Origin: Siphonodentalium dalli
Taxonomy: Eukaryota; Mollusca; Scaphopoda; Gadilida; Siphonodentaliidae
Reading direction: 5' to 3'
Length of the DNA: 64,000 bases
Assembly: GCA_032622095.1 (NCBI GenBank)
Contig: CP136061.1
Span: forward strand, 92,731,845-92,795,844
Numbering within the stretch: the stretch's first letter is position 1; every line of letters starts with the position of its first letter. Below are positions 10,824-23,563 of this stretch, one piece after another. Both the position numbers and the translations under genes were made by a program. The notes beneath the pieces are model-generated. The model searched no databases and was not told where the DNA came from. It worked only from the letters and a program-made list of their open reading frames with translations.

Positions 10824-11117
10824 GTGCCCTATTTGAACCCATCTGGACGGCGGCTATTTCGGATCAAGGTGGGCTGAAAGTAGTGAATATTTATATTGGC
10901 TTTGGGGCCTCTCTATAACACCCTTCAATTGACCAAAATCGGTCAAGGGGCCGAGAAATGCCATGGTGCCCTATTTGTACCCTCTGGACGACGGCCATTT
11001 TGGATCGGGTGGGGTGAAATGTGCGAAAATTTAGATTGGCTTGGGGTCACCCTTCAACACCGTTTATTGGACCTAAATCGGTTCAGGGGCCGATAAATGG
11101 CATGTGTGCCCTATTTA
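10824..11117. repeat. Tandem repeat, about 2.1 units of ~141 bp
   Basis: GTGCCCTATTT recurs at 10,824, 10,966 and 11,106, with shared internal segments (CTGGACG.CGGC, ACC.AAATCGGT, GGGGCCGA). It directly abuts the preceding repeat block. Confidence 0.8.
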
Positions 11118-11468
11118 GTGTAAACAATATTTTATTCTCAATAGAAGTGTGTACATACATATACAATTTTAATTACAACACATATATTTATTACAAAATA
11201 TTAACACGTTTATCCCAGCATACAAGAGATGAGAAAATGATTTGACTGTAAGCTTTGTAAGCTTATGTTTGTCACTTCCCCATTGGATATTCACATGGGT
11301 GATAACTGGTTTATCATTAATATCTAATTGAGTTATGTTGACTGCGAATTAATAATGGATATATATATAGCTTCCTGCCTGCCCACCCATCAGCGCCCAT
11401 ATGGCCCCCATCAACCCGTTCAAGGAGACAAGGGTTATCGCATTGTTGATAGCATATTTTGTTTTCTC
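11118..11468. other. No gene recognised
   Basis: AT-rich sequence downstream (minus sense) of a LINE fragment; it may include that fragment's 3' end, but no tail is evident. Confidence 0.4.
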
Positions 11469-11774
11469 TCAGTTAGTCGCGAATCCTTTTGTAAGTAGAA
11501 TATATTTCTGTACTCTTGCGAAGACATCGATGTTTTGATATATTGTTAATGACTGAGATCCTTTAATAAGATCACCAAAACATGGTCTGTTGCGAAGACC
11601 TTGAAAGCATATCGTTCGTTCGTTCGTGAACTGTCGACAGTATAAGGAGTGTTCAGTAGTCTCTGTCAGGCCACAATAAGTACAATCGGAATTATCCTGT
11701 AAGTGATTTTGGTGCAAGTGATCATTCAGATTACTGCATTCGAGACGTATTCGACAGTGGATTATTTCGCTCAA
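11469..11774 (-). pseudogene. LINE ORF2 C-terminal fragment
   Basis: A minus-strand frame of about 101 residues reads IIHCRIRLECSNLNDHL, then CTYCGLTETTEHSLYCRQF, the Arg-rich and CxxC...H....C knuckle that ends jockey-type ORF2 proteins, then a 40-residue tail and a stop. The RT itself is absent, so this is a truncated copy. The sequence differs from the C-terminus of the 0.2-4.1 kb LINE, indicating a different subfamily. Confidence 0.75.
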
Positions 11775-12298
11775 TTTGGGCGGTTGTATGATGGTTGTTT
11801 TTCATCTGATGTGTGTGTCGGAATAATTGAGGTGGAGGATTTCTGTAAATGTTAGCCCAAACTACATTTACAAGTAACGATGTTTTTTTTTGTTTATTTT
11901 GAGGAATCATGCCACATCAGATGAATTCAGCCCAAATATATTAACAGTTGTCATGTAAAACATTTGCACGTAGGTTAGCGTTATTTGGTATTTGCGGATG
12001 TCGTTTAACATGGGGAAAATAGACTACTACGCTTGAACGGGCTGTGCATTTGTCGTTTTTTAATGTATAGCAACTTGATAGTCAATAATGGAGGCCTTCT
12101 CACTCAAATACAGTCGCTCTATTAACGATATTAATTGGGGAACTTTCTAAATTAAACTACGAACAAACGGATACCTTCTGCAAATTAACGAAGCTTGCTC
12201 ACGATAATGGCGCCACCTATAAAAGGTGCCGGAAACCGGCCCACTCACCCCAGGGCCCACTCGCCCCGTCGACCTGGGCCAGCTCAGTCGGGACACAC
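11775..12298. other. No gene recognised
   Basis: Mostly AT-rich. A GC-rich stretch at about 12,225-12,298 (CCGGAAACCGGCCC and similar) leads into the next repeat block and may be a partial unit of it. Confidence 0.45.
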
Positions 12299-12725
12299 TA
12301 TAAAGTGTATGCCGAGGTCGAGGCCGGCTCGGAATAAAAGGTGTATACGGGGTGTTATATGGCGTTTGGTCCGTTGTTTCTCAATGAATATTATTGAAAT
12401 ATATCCGGGCTGTGACATGGAATACAATAACGTTTGAATTGTTTTTAAATTCACAAATTTGTTGATTTTATTCAACCTTATCGTTTTGAAACACACTGTA
12501 AAGTGTATGCGGCCGGCTCCAAAATAAAAGGTGTAAACCGACTTGATGTTGCATTATCTTCTTTGTTTATAAATAGACATGAAATTTAGTACATATGTCC
12601 GGTTATGACATGGAAAACATTAACGTTTGAATTGTTTTAAATTCACAAATTTGTTGATTTTATTCAACTTTTCGTTCGTTCAATCTATAAAGTGTAAGCG
12701 GCCGGCTCCATTTAAAAGAGGTAAG
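12299..12725. repeat. Tandem repeat, about 2-3 units of 189-198 bp
   Basis: TAAAGTGTAWGCNG(G)CCGGCTC recurs at about 12,301, 12,499 and 12,688. Between them the block AACGTTTGAATTG...AAATTCACAAATTTGTTGAT occurs twice. Confidence 0.8.
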
Positions 12726-13177
12726 CGGCCTATGTGCTTGGTGTTATAGGTAATCGGATTAACTAATTGGCGACTCTAAACTATTGTGTTTTGGGGTATT
12801 TTAGGTTTTTTGTGAAATAATCATTTAGAAAGTGAATACATTTATTTTAAATGATAACTTTATTTAATCATAATAAACACATAAAATATAATAACAAACA
12901 TGAGACATACATGATTTATAAACTGTTAACAAAAGATATCAAACTCAATACATGACAAAGATGACTCAATGAAGTTTATAAAGTGCACATCAAAATATTA
13001 AGGTAAGAATCTTTTTAAGGAAGCCGATAAAATTAAATTTAAATTTAAAAGTGGCAATTATTACTTTACTGTTTTAAATATAAAAATATTATTGAAATTA
13101 TTATGTCAATTTTGTTAATTAATAGTTAATTAACTTTTTTTTAATGTAAACTTTATTATTCATATATATTGTTGTCA
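12726..13177. other. No gene recognised
   Basis: Very AT-rich sequence without recognisable structure. Confidence 0.5.
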
Positions 13178-13534
13178 CCGATTTAGGTTGTCTTTTGTCT
13201 ATAACAATATAATATTATGTCGATATATAGTTTCATCATTGTGCGGTCGAAACATCCACAGCAGTCTTACAAAAATCAACTTTTCTGGTTTTGCATTTTT
13301 TATGTATAGAATGCAGCAAAAAGGGAGATAACTTGCCAAATGTCATTAAAACATCGATAAATCTGGTGTATAGATCGAAATTGGGTTCACATTTCGGGAT
13401 TGAAAAAAGACAACACAATGATGAAACTATATATCGATCGAATATACATGTCTCAAAGTTATCGGGGCGGAAATGCCCTTAACAACAATTTTTTCAATCC
13501 CATCATTTTATAGACAAAAGACAACCTAAATCGG
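13178..13534. mobile_element. Foldback/MITE-like element with nested inverted repeats
   Basis: The outer arms, 13,178-13,202 and 13,510-13,534, are perfect 25-bp inverted repeats beginning CCGATTTAGGTTGTC. A second pair, 13,220-13,243 and 13,414-13,437 (CGATATATAGTTTCATCATTGT), is also perfect over 24 bp and nested inside the first. The right side has extra sequence between the two arms, so the structure is an asymmetric foldback. No transposase is encoded and no clear target duplication was found. Confidence 0.8.
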
Positions 13535-14211
13535 TTGAACAAGGAGAGGTGTTAACAATTAAAGTGCAAGATAACTAGTTGTGACTGGTATGCAAAAATT
13601 AGGCATTTCGATTACACCCTTTTACGACCGGGTAGCATCATATCACACGTTCCTAACTTGATTTTCAGGTGCCACAAATGTACATTTTTATATTTCCACA
13701 GCCAATATTGCTACTTTTGCTAATAATTATTTATTAAAATGGTCAAATGTCACAGTCAATATATGAGCTGCTTTAGATCATCCTACAAATAGTCCTTGAG
13801 TGTCGAAATGTTTGACAGTTCCGCTTGTTTGTTATCTTAACTTGCACTTTAACTATCATAAGTAACCATACAAAACCCCGCACTCTTTTGTTAATGGTAG
13901 TCTTTTATATTTTTAAACTATAGATTAACTATATAGTTTACAATGTGATAGAATTTATCCAAAATACGACAAATTGTATCTTGTTTTAGTGGAAATAAGT
14001 CACATGATAGCATGTTCCAGAAAATAACACAATATAACACAGTATAAACAGTATACACCTTATACACAATCATACACCTCTACCAGCCTGAGAAATAAAA
14101 TTAGAATATCCGGTATAAGAGAAGAATCGAACGCATTATGAGAGGTGCCACCCAGCACCGAACATGAAACTGTACATTCTATGAATTCGGTAGGCCATAT
14201 TGCCGATTTGC
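13535..14211. other. No gene recognised
   Basis: AT-rich, without recognisable coding or repeat structure. Confidence 0.5.
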
Positions 14212-14280
14212 TTTGATTAATCGACTGGCGGATTTCAGCGTCGACTTCTTTAATAATCGAGTCGACGCCGATTAGTCAAA
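14212..14280. repeat. Short inverted repeat (stem-loop)
   Basis: TTTGATTAATCG (14,212-14,223) pairs with CGATTAGTCAAA (14,269-14,280) with one mismatch, and GCGTCGAC (14,238-14,245) pairs perfectly with GTCGACGC (14,261-14,268). It could be a degraded transposon end. Confidence 0.55.
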
Positions 14281-15605
14281 TAATTGTTTCAACACTAGTC
14301 AGAAACCATATATGCCTTGTGTAACAACAGTGAACTACTTGAACAAGATCCATTGAACTTGATAAGGATTGGTTTTGCAACAAATAGGTACCGACAGTAT
14401 GATTATTATTAGTATGACAATAGTTGTCAGCAGCTTTTGAGATAAACTACATGTAGGTCACTGCGGATGGTCAGTTGAGCTCTTGATCTGCATGGCAGGT
14501 GTTACACATGTGGTAATCAAAGAGTAATTACATGGAGTAATAACTGGATTTCCTTATAATCTTATATAGTCATCAACGTTTTCCGAGTTTTGATGAAAAA
14601 CATGGGCGCCAATGAACATCTTCGATTTTATTCTTTCCATGATTCAATAATTTGGTATACCCTACTTGTCCAATCGTTAATAAACTTCATATGGATCTTC
14701 GGGATAACAACAAGATGGGAGTAGTGTAGTTTTTCCGAATTTCGTTAAAAAACATGCCACTGTCAGCGATTTTGGATGTTACTATTAGCATTACTAATCC
14801 ATTTAGCACAGACCACAGTCCACTTCACTCATCCGATCATCACCAAATTTCATATTTATCTTGATATTGATCTATTAGATGAGAGCTGTCAAATATATTT
14901 TGAATTTCATAGGAAAAAATGTTCGCCAGCGGCCATATTGCATTTACGTTATATGTTATCGCGTCATGTCGATATCTAGAATTACTTAGAAATTTCAGCT
15001 TTCCAGATTCATAATTGCTCCATTGACTGTAACAGATGAAATTATCCCCCTCTTCGGATAGAATCCCAGATGCAACTATTCACGATTACCCCTGTATTAT
15101 CGTACCATCTCCGACAATTCGAAGCAAGAATATATTGAGTTCACAAACTCACAAACTCTCAGACACAGTGACGTCATAGTAATAGGTAAAACATTATTGA
15201 TTTCACATGCAAAGCGAAGAAATAATTCATTTCTACACGGTATCCACACAAAAAATCAATTAGTCCTCGGATACGAGAGTAGAAGGGCGCGGGAATCGAT
15301 CAATATCATTATACAATGATTTCTGCGCTGAAATTTTTATGAGGCAAGAATTCAATACAAAGCACATAATCCCGTGGACGTGCACTAAATTCTATAATAG
15401 TGAGTATAAAAGTTTGTGATTATTTAGATCATATGAACTATGCCTGAAAATATATGTAAACGACATGGGAGCTTGGGGGCGGTAAATACGTGCCAACTAT
15501 ACATAGGAATTACACAAATCTGGGCTTGAATTTGAGAAAAATAGCAGCCATCTCGGATTTGCTAAAATACTCCGTTGTGAGCTACGGTTAGTGGCAGCTA
15601 TATCG
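14281..15605. other. No gene recognised
   Basis: No coding motif or repeat family recognised on either strand. Confidence 0.5.
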
Positions 15606-15669
15606 ATTAGGGTTAGATAGCAGCTATATAAGTTAGGGTTAGTATTAGGGTTAGAGTTTGGGTTAGATA
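15606..15669. repeat. Degenerate telomere-like (TTAGGG) tract
   Basis: TTAGGGTTAG occurs three times in about 60 bp, along with partial units (TTTGGGTTAG). TTAGGG is the common animal telomere unit. The tract is short and interrupted, and is followed by loose repeats of TTGACCTT and GGCCATCTTGGAAT to about 15,800. Confidence 0.55.
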
Positions 15670-16351
15670 GCGGCCATCTTGGAATCTGAGACCAAAACCT
15701 TTGACCTTCCCCTTAACAACCTTGACCTTTTACCTTCGACTTATCGCCCTTGACCTTTATGACATTTGACATATCGGCGGCCATCTTGGAATATGGCCCC
15801 AATGTAGGGTCTATTCATCACATAACATAGAAAATAGAATATCAAATTTGTTCACTTTATAAATCGGCATATGGCAATACAAATTCGCGCACATACCACA
15901 TAGTAACAACTCATAAATGTTGTCTGTCTTCCCATTAGTTCCATGTCATTGTGATGACAGGCTGTACATATACTACCTCACACGAACCTACAAATGTTCG
16001 ACTAAAAGATGATATATATATGAAGATCCATAACCGTCATCGCCACGCAAAAATATAATGAAGAGCATATATATAATCTGCTAAAAAGGTTTTTTTCCTC
16101 AATAAATTGTGGAGAGTACTCTTCATTTGAATCACGACTAAGGGTGGATACACACATGCATGTAATCTCTGTAATTATCGTGTATTTGGCGTTTTACATG
16201 GATCATACAGACCATGTAATATGTGTCCGTTGACAACCCAATCATTGCGGCTATGTTTGACCACAGTGAGCCAAGCTCTGAGCGTGCAGAGAACCGTTGA
16301 CTGAACGAAGTCGTCAGGCCGCTTAGAATAATTGTTCGCGCAATAACCCAA
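15670..16351. other. No gene recognised
   Basis: Contains the TTGACCTT/GGCCATCTTGG repeats noted above; otherwise unremarkable. The truncated LINE at 16,352 may start somewhat earlier than annotated. Confidence 0.4.
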
Positions 16352-16786
16352 ATGTTGGACTTTCTGTTTAAATCATTGTCAACATGTCTTGAAAAGCCAA
16401 CAAGAAAAACTCGATTCCACCATCAGGAAACATTCAGACGCATTCATACAGGCCCAAATTACTTCAGATATTCCTTCTTCCATGCCACTGCAATTCTCTG
16501 GAATAACCTAAACCCTGACCTGGTCACACTCTCAGACCCTGACATGTTCAGAAAGGGTGTGTACCAGCATATAAAATAATTGGCTCAAATTATCATTCTT
16601 TTAACCTAGTGTTTTTAACTGTTTTTATCTCTCTTCTGTAACATAAAACCTATAAACTTTATTCTCCTATCTCACTGCCATCTCCTTTCTGAATAAACGC
16701 TACCTCTATTCTGCACAGACGCGCACTGGATATAATATCCGATAAGGGGGTCTCCAGTAACGATAGATAGATAGATAGATAGATAG
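16352..16786 (+). mobile_element. LINE 3' fragment (ORF2 C-terminus, 3' UTR and GATA tail)
   Basis: Plus-strand frame 16,352-16,579 reads FRRIHTGPNYFRYSFFHATA, then ILWNNLNPDL and SDPDMFRKGVYQHIK. This matches the family pattern 'y..sFFp.t...WN.Lp..v....s...Fk' at the end of many LINE reverse transcriptases. About 180 bp of non-coding sequence follows, ending in a (GATA)n tract (16,762-16,786), which resembles the short tandem tails of some LINE clades. The catalytic part is missing. Confidence 0.7.
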
Positions 16787-18539
16787 TCTTCTCTTTATTT
16801 TTATACCGATGATGGCCCCAGGAGTTCCCCAACCCAGGAGCTATGATTCCCAACATGGGGGCAATATTATCAGGATTTCCTGACGCAGGGGCTAAATATG
16901 ACACCGACTTGGGGCAATATATGATCCCGAAAGCTACCAGTCGGGGTGGCTAACTCTGAGCTATTTAAGTAAAACATATTGTACCTTATTGCCCAGATTA
17001 TTCCGACCGATATATTCAACTAAGTCACTTAGCGATTTGAAGCTTTCGAAACCCCACGCCAAGCAAGCATCATGGTCGAAAATGTTCTATATCAAAACTG
17101 TATACACCAGATGTGTCGCTTCAAATGTTCAAGTTTCAACTCCACCTGAACCTAGTTACCTAATTGGAAGAAATACGTACTTAGGAGAACTACTTAGTTT
17201 TATTAATTAGAACTCTAATTTTATTGACGATATTGGATCAACATCATAATATAAACTGCTTATGACGTTGTTATCCAAGCGTGTGCTTTGATAATGATTA
17301 TAATTTCATGTTGCGATCAAATCAGTGCATGCAGCTCAGCAGAAACGCATGGCTAGTTCATAAATGATATATTTACTTGCTCAAACATGGCTGGGTGGAT
17401 GCTGGCAGGTATGGGTTAGCTATGGCCATTGTTGTGAGCTGTAAATCTGTTGACAATAGAATGTTAAGCTTCAATCAAATCCTAACAGGTCATCACACTG
17501 TTTCTAGTAAGTAGGTCACAACTCACTCATATGGTAATCACTTGTGTGCCAGTGTCGACACCATTCACACCAGACTGGACATAATCCATGAAAAGGTGAC
17601 CCATAAACTGCTGGCTCTCAGTCAACCATATTATGAAATTAGTGTATCATTTGTCAACAACTGGTTCAAAGGATTTTTTTCAAAGAACACTCAAGTAATA
17701 TAATATTTGTGTTATAGTACATCATTCATCACAGTGTTCAGTACACATTCCCATATTTGATTCTTAGATATGGACTTTGTTTTTCTTGGACCAGTGCCTG
17801 TAAATATATATATATTTTAAATCTCTATAAAGTTCACATTTTGTATTTCTAACATAATCCACCATGAAATATACTCTTAAAATGTTGCATCAATTGGCCT
17901 AGTTTCTGTGATTACTAATATATGTTTACAGAATCCCTTACATGCACTGGCAATATATTCGGTTTTTATTGGTATTGATCAATACCCAATCTGAATCCCT
18001 TGATTTTGAGGACATGTTCAATACCATATATTGGTTTTGACTTATAGTCTTCAAGAGTTATCGTTACTGTTTCCGTGTATCACATGGCCAGACTGGCAGT
18101 CGCCATTTAATTTCGAAGCGACTGAAACACATTCTAGTGTTAAAATCACAGCAAATAACTTAGACTGGTTCAATGGGTGATCACAGATATGTTTCCCGAT
18201 GGCCGGACAATCTTATCTTCGGGAATCTTGACATGTATGTATCTACTAACTATTAATTATAGGATGCTTTCAGTTTCTACGAAATCTTCAGACGTATTTT
18301 GTATCAGCACACAAGCTCATATATGGGCACCAACACGATAGAGAAGTGATAGAACATTTCAAACTCAACAAATAAGATTATGCCTTTGTCAATGAATAAC
18401 TTGATAGTGGAGCAGCAGACACCGGAACAAAATCGGTCCAACCATGTCGGAGAGAGACAAACTGAAACACATATCAAAATGTTCGTCTCGATTGAGCGGA
18501 TAGCATGCCGATGTTGGCTTTTTGTGAGATGTTGTACGA
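16787..18539. other. No gene recognised
   Basis: Short open frames only, none with recognisable motifs; no clear repeat. Confidence 0.5.
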
Positions 18540-19430
18540 TTGTTTATTTTTTGGGTAAAACAGGCTTTTTCATAACAAAAAGGTGGAAAATGGAATCCAG
18601 CTGCCTGAATTATATTTCCATCTATTTCTGGTTGGGAACTTATTTAAACAACAAAAGGTGATCGTGTTCACCGGTTGTAATAGAAATCTCAGGTATGTCA
18701 TAGTTTTAGGGTTGTTTTTTGGGGTAAAAATCACCTTTTTGGTGAAAAATTAGAGAAATCTGCAATCCATCACAATAAGATATTTATAATCAATGCATAT
18801 ACCTTTATATAATTTTCCAGTTTTATCGAGTTATAATTTAAGTCTTGGATGTAATTAATAGATATAGCAAAGATTCGGTGGATTAAGCAGGTTATGAGGT
18901 TACCAGGGTAAAACATTGTCTATTAATAAAATTAGTGAAAACTGGAATCCTGCTATTTAAATAACACTCCATGTAGTGGTGCAGTATAATACATGAACGG
19001 GTCTTATCATTCGAATTAAATCATGTCGCCGACCACAGACGCGTATTATATTTCAAAATGTACGGATGGATATGTAGAATATGAAAAATGGACTAGCCAC
19101 AAATTATATTATATGCAAGATTAGAATTTGCGGGGAAAAACATCTTTTTTGAATTTATTGTCAGTGCAAACTGGAATTCGTCGCTCTGAATAGCACGTCA
19201 CCTTGTTTCTGTTTAGGAACTCGCATACACGACAGCTTATGGCAACGTCCACATGTTATAGGAGTTTGTTTGCGTAATTCAATGGTTTCTGGTTTATTTT
19301 GGGGTAAAACTCAATTTTTGTGAAAAATGAGAGAATTTTGGAATCCATCACAACAAGTTATATATTTATAATTAATGCATATTTTTATCGAGTAATGAAT
19401 TAAGTTTTTGAGGTAATTAATAGATATATG
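18540..19430 (+). repeat. ~600-bp tandem repeat family, block 1
   Basis: Segments such as GGTGAAAAATTAGAGAAATC...AATCCATCACAA recur about 578 bp apart (18,764 and 19,342). Other landmarks, AAAATGGAATCCAGCTGCCTG (18,585 region) and AAATTAGTGAAAACTGGAAT (18,925 region), are the reverse complements of segments in the block at 26,465-28,195. So this is the same family in the opposite orientation, in about 1.5 diverged units. Confidence 0.8.
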
Positions 19431-19870
19431 ATTGGGCTGGAGGCCTTTGTGTCAGTTTTTGTTCTACATTTGTATTTGTATTTGTTAAATGGGGGATGTA
19501 TTGGACATCAATTGAATGTTGAAAGGCATTTGAGCAAATTAATGGTTGTTCTAAGCAGGATCCATGCATGGACAAGGTGTATTTTAAAAGTATTTCACAA
19601 GTCACGGTTGTAATGTAACATATTTTCAGGAGATGTTGGGTTAAACCAGCCAAATTAAAGATCTATTTGGTATATATACTTGTAAATAGGAAATACACTA
19701 CATATCCATCTGTCGAGAAATCATAAGGTATCACTACTATATCGAGTCGCCACAGGGGGAGTCAATGGCCAAATACGAAACATGTATAGACACTAATTTT
19801 GTTTTGTACATAAATGAGTACTGGATCATGCTTATTATAGGTCAGGTTATATAGATATAGGATTATTTGA
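19431..19870. other. No gene recognised; possible 3' UTR of the minus-strand exon
   Basis: If the exon at 19,871-20,022 is real, its 3' untranslated region would lie here. No AATAAA was found close to the stop on the minus strand. Confidence 0.35.
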
Positions 19871-20022
19871 TTAGTTCTTTGATTGTCTACACTGTTTCAG
19901 ACTGATATCTCCTTTCTTGGTGACTTCACCTGTTGAGTCATCGATACATATTGTGTCTTGATGTCGAAATCCAACATTCCATTCTGGTTGTGCTATACAT
20001 CCGGCATGCCAAGTATGTGAGC
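19871..20022 (-). CDS. Possible terminal coding exon, unknown Cys/Trp-containing protein
   Basis: On the minus strand a pyrimidine-rich acceptor (TTTGTTCACAACAG) is followed by an open frame in phase 2 that runs 49 codons to TAA. The peptide includes TWHAGCIAQPEWNVGF, then HQDTICIDDSTGEV and GDISLKQCRQSKN. The regular spacing of Trp, Gly and three Cys, and the balanced composition, look like a real extracellular domain terminus and unlike the AT-rich random frames nearby. It faintly resembles the C-x-D...L-x-x-C pattern of ricin-type lectin or thyroglobulin-like repeats, too weakly for a name. Upstream exons would lie above 20,022; I found none with confidence. It could also be an exon relic. 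Confidence 0.42.
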
Positions 20023-20734
20023 CTGTTGTGAACAAACGAAACAGACAATCTATATTTTTGTGGCCGCATTACTGTATGTTCAATGTTTCTTCATTTCAAG
20101 AATTTCAGTTGAAATCCACAAACCCATATTTTACAACTGAGGGTCAAATTTAGGGAAGATTTAACTTAAGTAAGGGTGGAAAGAGGCTTTTCGTCCCCCT
20201 CTAAATCGTGATAATATGACAATTTGCAGGTTGCAACCAGTTGCTGTTTCTGTAAAACCGGCCAAAACTTATTTTTATGAAATAAATGAACCAATGTGAA
20301 AAAATAAGCCAACAACCTGCCTGCCGAAACTCAAATACATGAACACATCTAGGTGTATGTTATATAACCTTGATACTTGTGTAAATATTCTTGCCAAAAC
20401 GATACACACCTCTTCCACCAATCTCATAACAATGCAAATCGTGCTCGCAAATTACGTTTACGTTTGCTCATATATTATAGCTATAGTTGTAATAAATACC
20501 ACATATAATGCACTGCGGTTTGGTCGTAAATGGATTTCAGATGGAAAACAATATACTGATTGAAGGTCACAATTGTTGCATGTAAATAAGTGACAACAGG
20601 ACTTGGAGTTCATTAAGAGCTGCGTTCAGAGTTATGGTCATGCATGAACTCTGTCAACCATTATCGAAACACGAGATACACTAAAATAAAGCAATAATGA
20701 AACTGAGATAACCAGACCAAAATATATGTGGAGA
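20023..20734. other. No gene recognised
   Basis: If the minus-strand exon is real, this is intron. No further exon could be supported. Confidence 0.4.
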
Positions 20735-21190
20735 TATAGTCATCACTCCTCGTCCGTCGTCCGTCCATCCGTCCGTCCGTCATCAATTCCTTGAACATCT
20801 TCTCCGGACCAATAAGACCGAATGGGTTCATATTTGGTGTGGATGTTCCCTCGGTGACTCACGTTCAGATTTTTTCAAATGAGGTCACTGGGTCAAAGAG
20901 TTGTGAAGCCAGGGCCAGAACTCTTTCCCTCCATAGTAATTCTTAAAACGACTTCTCCTTAATAACTATCAGAGCTATTTCTCTTCTTATAATTTCGGGG
21001 CTCAGCGTGTGTGGTTGTTCCAATATGTGTCACGTACGATTCATATTAGATCACACCGAAGATTCATATGACGTGTGGTGACGATTGGTTAAGAGCTGTA
21101 ACATGTATGGTGTGCTCAATCAAATTGTTGACGCACGCACGCATATACGGACGGTTGAGTCAAATTGGCGATACATGGACGGATAGATAG
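20735..21190. repeat. Dispersed repeat with (CGTC)n core
   Basis: Starts with a degenerate CGTCCGTCGTCCGTCC tract (about 20,750-20,790), followed by TGAACATCTTCTCCGGACCA and AGGTCACTGGGTCAAAGAG, and ends near GCACGCACGCATATACGGAC (about 21,135-21,155). Similar CGTCCGT-containing segments occur at 25.2 and 26.4 kb, so this is a family of interspersed repeats. Confidence 0.5.
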
Positions 21191-23180
21191 TTTTTTTTAG
21201 GTAACTGATATCCTCTTTGGTGTCCCATGCTACATGTGATAACCTGAATGTGCGTCATTTTGAGACAGTCCAATCATCCTACTTATCTGTTGCAGGCCGT
21301 ATCACAATTTTGTTGTCATATTTCTCATAACATTTACACTGTTTCCGCCAGAAACTTGGTTCAAAGCCAAAATCACTGTATCGGGAGGACGGTGCTCCTT
21401 GTGTGTCGACGGACATCGATGAAACTTGGGGAACCGTTCTCAAAAGGAACACAATACCACCTTAATTTGCCAGCTCCCGTAAAATAGTCATATATTCATA
21501 TTCAATAGCAGCTGTTTTCCAGGGAGATGGGCTCACATAAGGTTCATAATATTGTGTACCGATCCACATGCGCATCCACATTCTTGACTGTCAACCTAAA
21601 CTGTTATGAAAGATTAACATGTATATAATTGCGTCATAATAAATAGGTGCAGCTGCATTTCAGATAAATACGATATGCAGTTCATTGCAAAATTTCATAT
21701 TATATGCTCGAGCGTATCATCGTAAATATAAAGTCATTGTTGGTGAATAGAAGACGCCAAGACAACAATATATGGAATACCGGCGTTAGCTTATTTGTTA
21801 TTTTGTGTTTATGTCTGGATTTCATTTCAAATAATGATCAAAGTGAGGGTATCATATTTCTCGGGTCACTGGTGATGTCAACTTTTCTACGTTAATGTGC
21901 GTTTCATGGTGGTGTCAGTTACATTTTAAAATAGCTGTGTGCAACACCATGTATACAGACAAAACGCGTATGCGCAGGTCGGTAGGAAGGAATATTAGAG
22001 CGGGTTGGTTCTGTAGTACATTTGTACGACAGCCGCGTGCGCTCTTCTGATGTACGTCGGAAGGCTTTTAGCTGGTGAGCTATAGCACCGCTGGTATTCG
22101 GTGACTGACTTCAATGTCATATACATGGGCACTTAAATGCCAAGATTAAGTTCAATTCTAATCTGCATATATTTTTTAATATTCCTCCGATCATTATAGT
22201 AATATGTCGAAAACTACTTCAGATATACTAATCTATATCTATATTTTCGAATGTCAGTCTGTCCCTATATAAATTTACATTGAACACCCTTCAACGGTCA
22301 AATGAGAGTAATCAGGTCTATACAAACGGTTGTCAATGAGTACACTAAATAAAATGCGAGCATGGTTTCCCAATCCTTCAACAGACTAGGAGTATATATG
22401 CAATGAATATGTAAAGTCTGAGAATCAATACTCAAATAATTTTGTATCACGAAGATGCTTGTTGTGTTGCCTCATTAATGGTCACTGGAACAAAATATGA
22501 GCTTATCAGTATGTGCATATATGATATCGTTGACATGGAAACATATTTTTTCCTGACACATGACCCATAGCCGACAGTCATTTATTGGTGTTTTGTCTAT
22601 GCAACTTTTATGTTTAAAATACAAAAAATGAACACGCATTCCACCACAATTGGTATACAGGCAATACATAACTTAAAGTATTTAAGAAGTGCAATTTTCG
22701 CTCAAATGGCTGCCATTTAATCCGCTATTTTGAATTTACCCATAATATATAAGATAATGTTGTCAAATGGTATACAGTCTGATACATGTCCGACCAACAT
22801 AGCTACAAACTGAGCAGTGATTATCGCAGTTACTGGTCAACCGCAATTTACAATGGCATAAAATGGGAGGAAAACAGGCGTTTTCACCAAAATGGTTGCC
22901 ATGTCAACCATGACACATTTCCAACTTGGCATGATATCCAAAATTACTATTCATGTGTTTCAGATGTGTGCCAAATGTTGCACGTTACCATAACATGCAA
23001 ACATTTTCATCTTTCCGACCCACTAATAACATCATATGTATAAGGATGATTGTGGCCCATTTGCGTATACAAGTTTTAAAATAAAAAAATGTCATGAAAT
23101 AAAATATGTTATGAAATAAAAAATGTCCGCTTAAGATGTGACTTTTGTGGCGTAGTTTACGAATAAGAAAAAAGGTCCGA
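21191..23180. other. No gene recognised
   Basis: Short frames on both strands lack motifs. Confidence 0.4.
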
Positions 23181-23559
23181 ATTGTGGAAAAATTTGATTC
23201 CATCTTGACTATGACCTGTGTGTTCTCAAAGGTGGAACATATACCAGATATAAAAAGTTTCTTTTGAAGTTTGTTCAAGTTATCATTTAGGCATCACCAA
23301 TATGATGATTCTTAAGAGGAACAAAGGTGCATAACTCCATCAAAATCATTGAACCATTCCAACATTCCAACTTGACCTGTGTTTTCTGAACTGTAAACCG
23401 TTTACCCACTAACAAGAAATTCTGTTCAATTTATCATCCGGATAACCGAAATTATTACTAAGTGTGAAAAGATGCATAACTCTGTCAAAAATCATCAGGG
23501 CGTGATCCATTTTCGGTCAAACGTTAATTAGTAATAATTACATACCAGATCGAACAACC
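23181..23559. repeat. Diverged ~144-bp tandem repeat
   Basis: TGCATAACTC(C/T)(A/G)TCAAAA is found at 23,329 and 23,473, with matching flanks (CTTGACTATGACCTGTGTGTT and CTTGACCTGTGTTTTCTGAA). A related GGGGCATAATTCC segment appears beyond the TTAA element at about 24,680, as if the repeat had been interrupted by that insertion. Confidence 0.6.
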
Positions 23560-23563
23560 TTAA

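Noticed and set aside
21248-21487. Frames on both strands with a fairly protein-like minus-strand reading (RYSDFGFEPSFWRKQCKCY)
   Set aside because: No acceptor or donor of quality, and an in-frame stop closely upstream. GAAACTTGGGG-type words are common in dispersed repeats.
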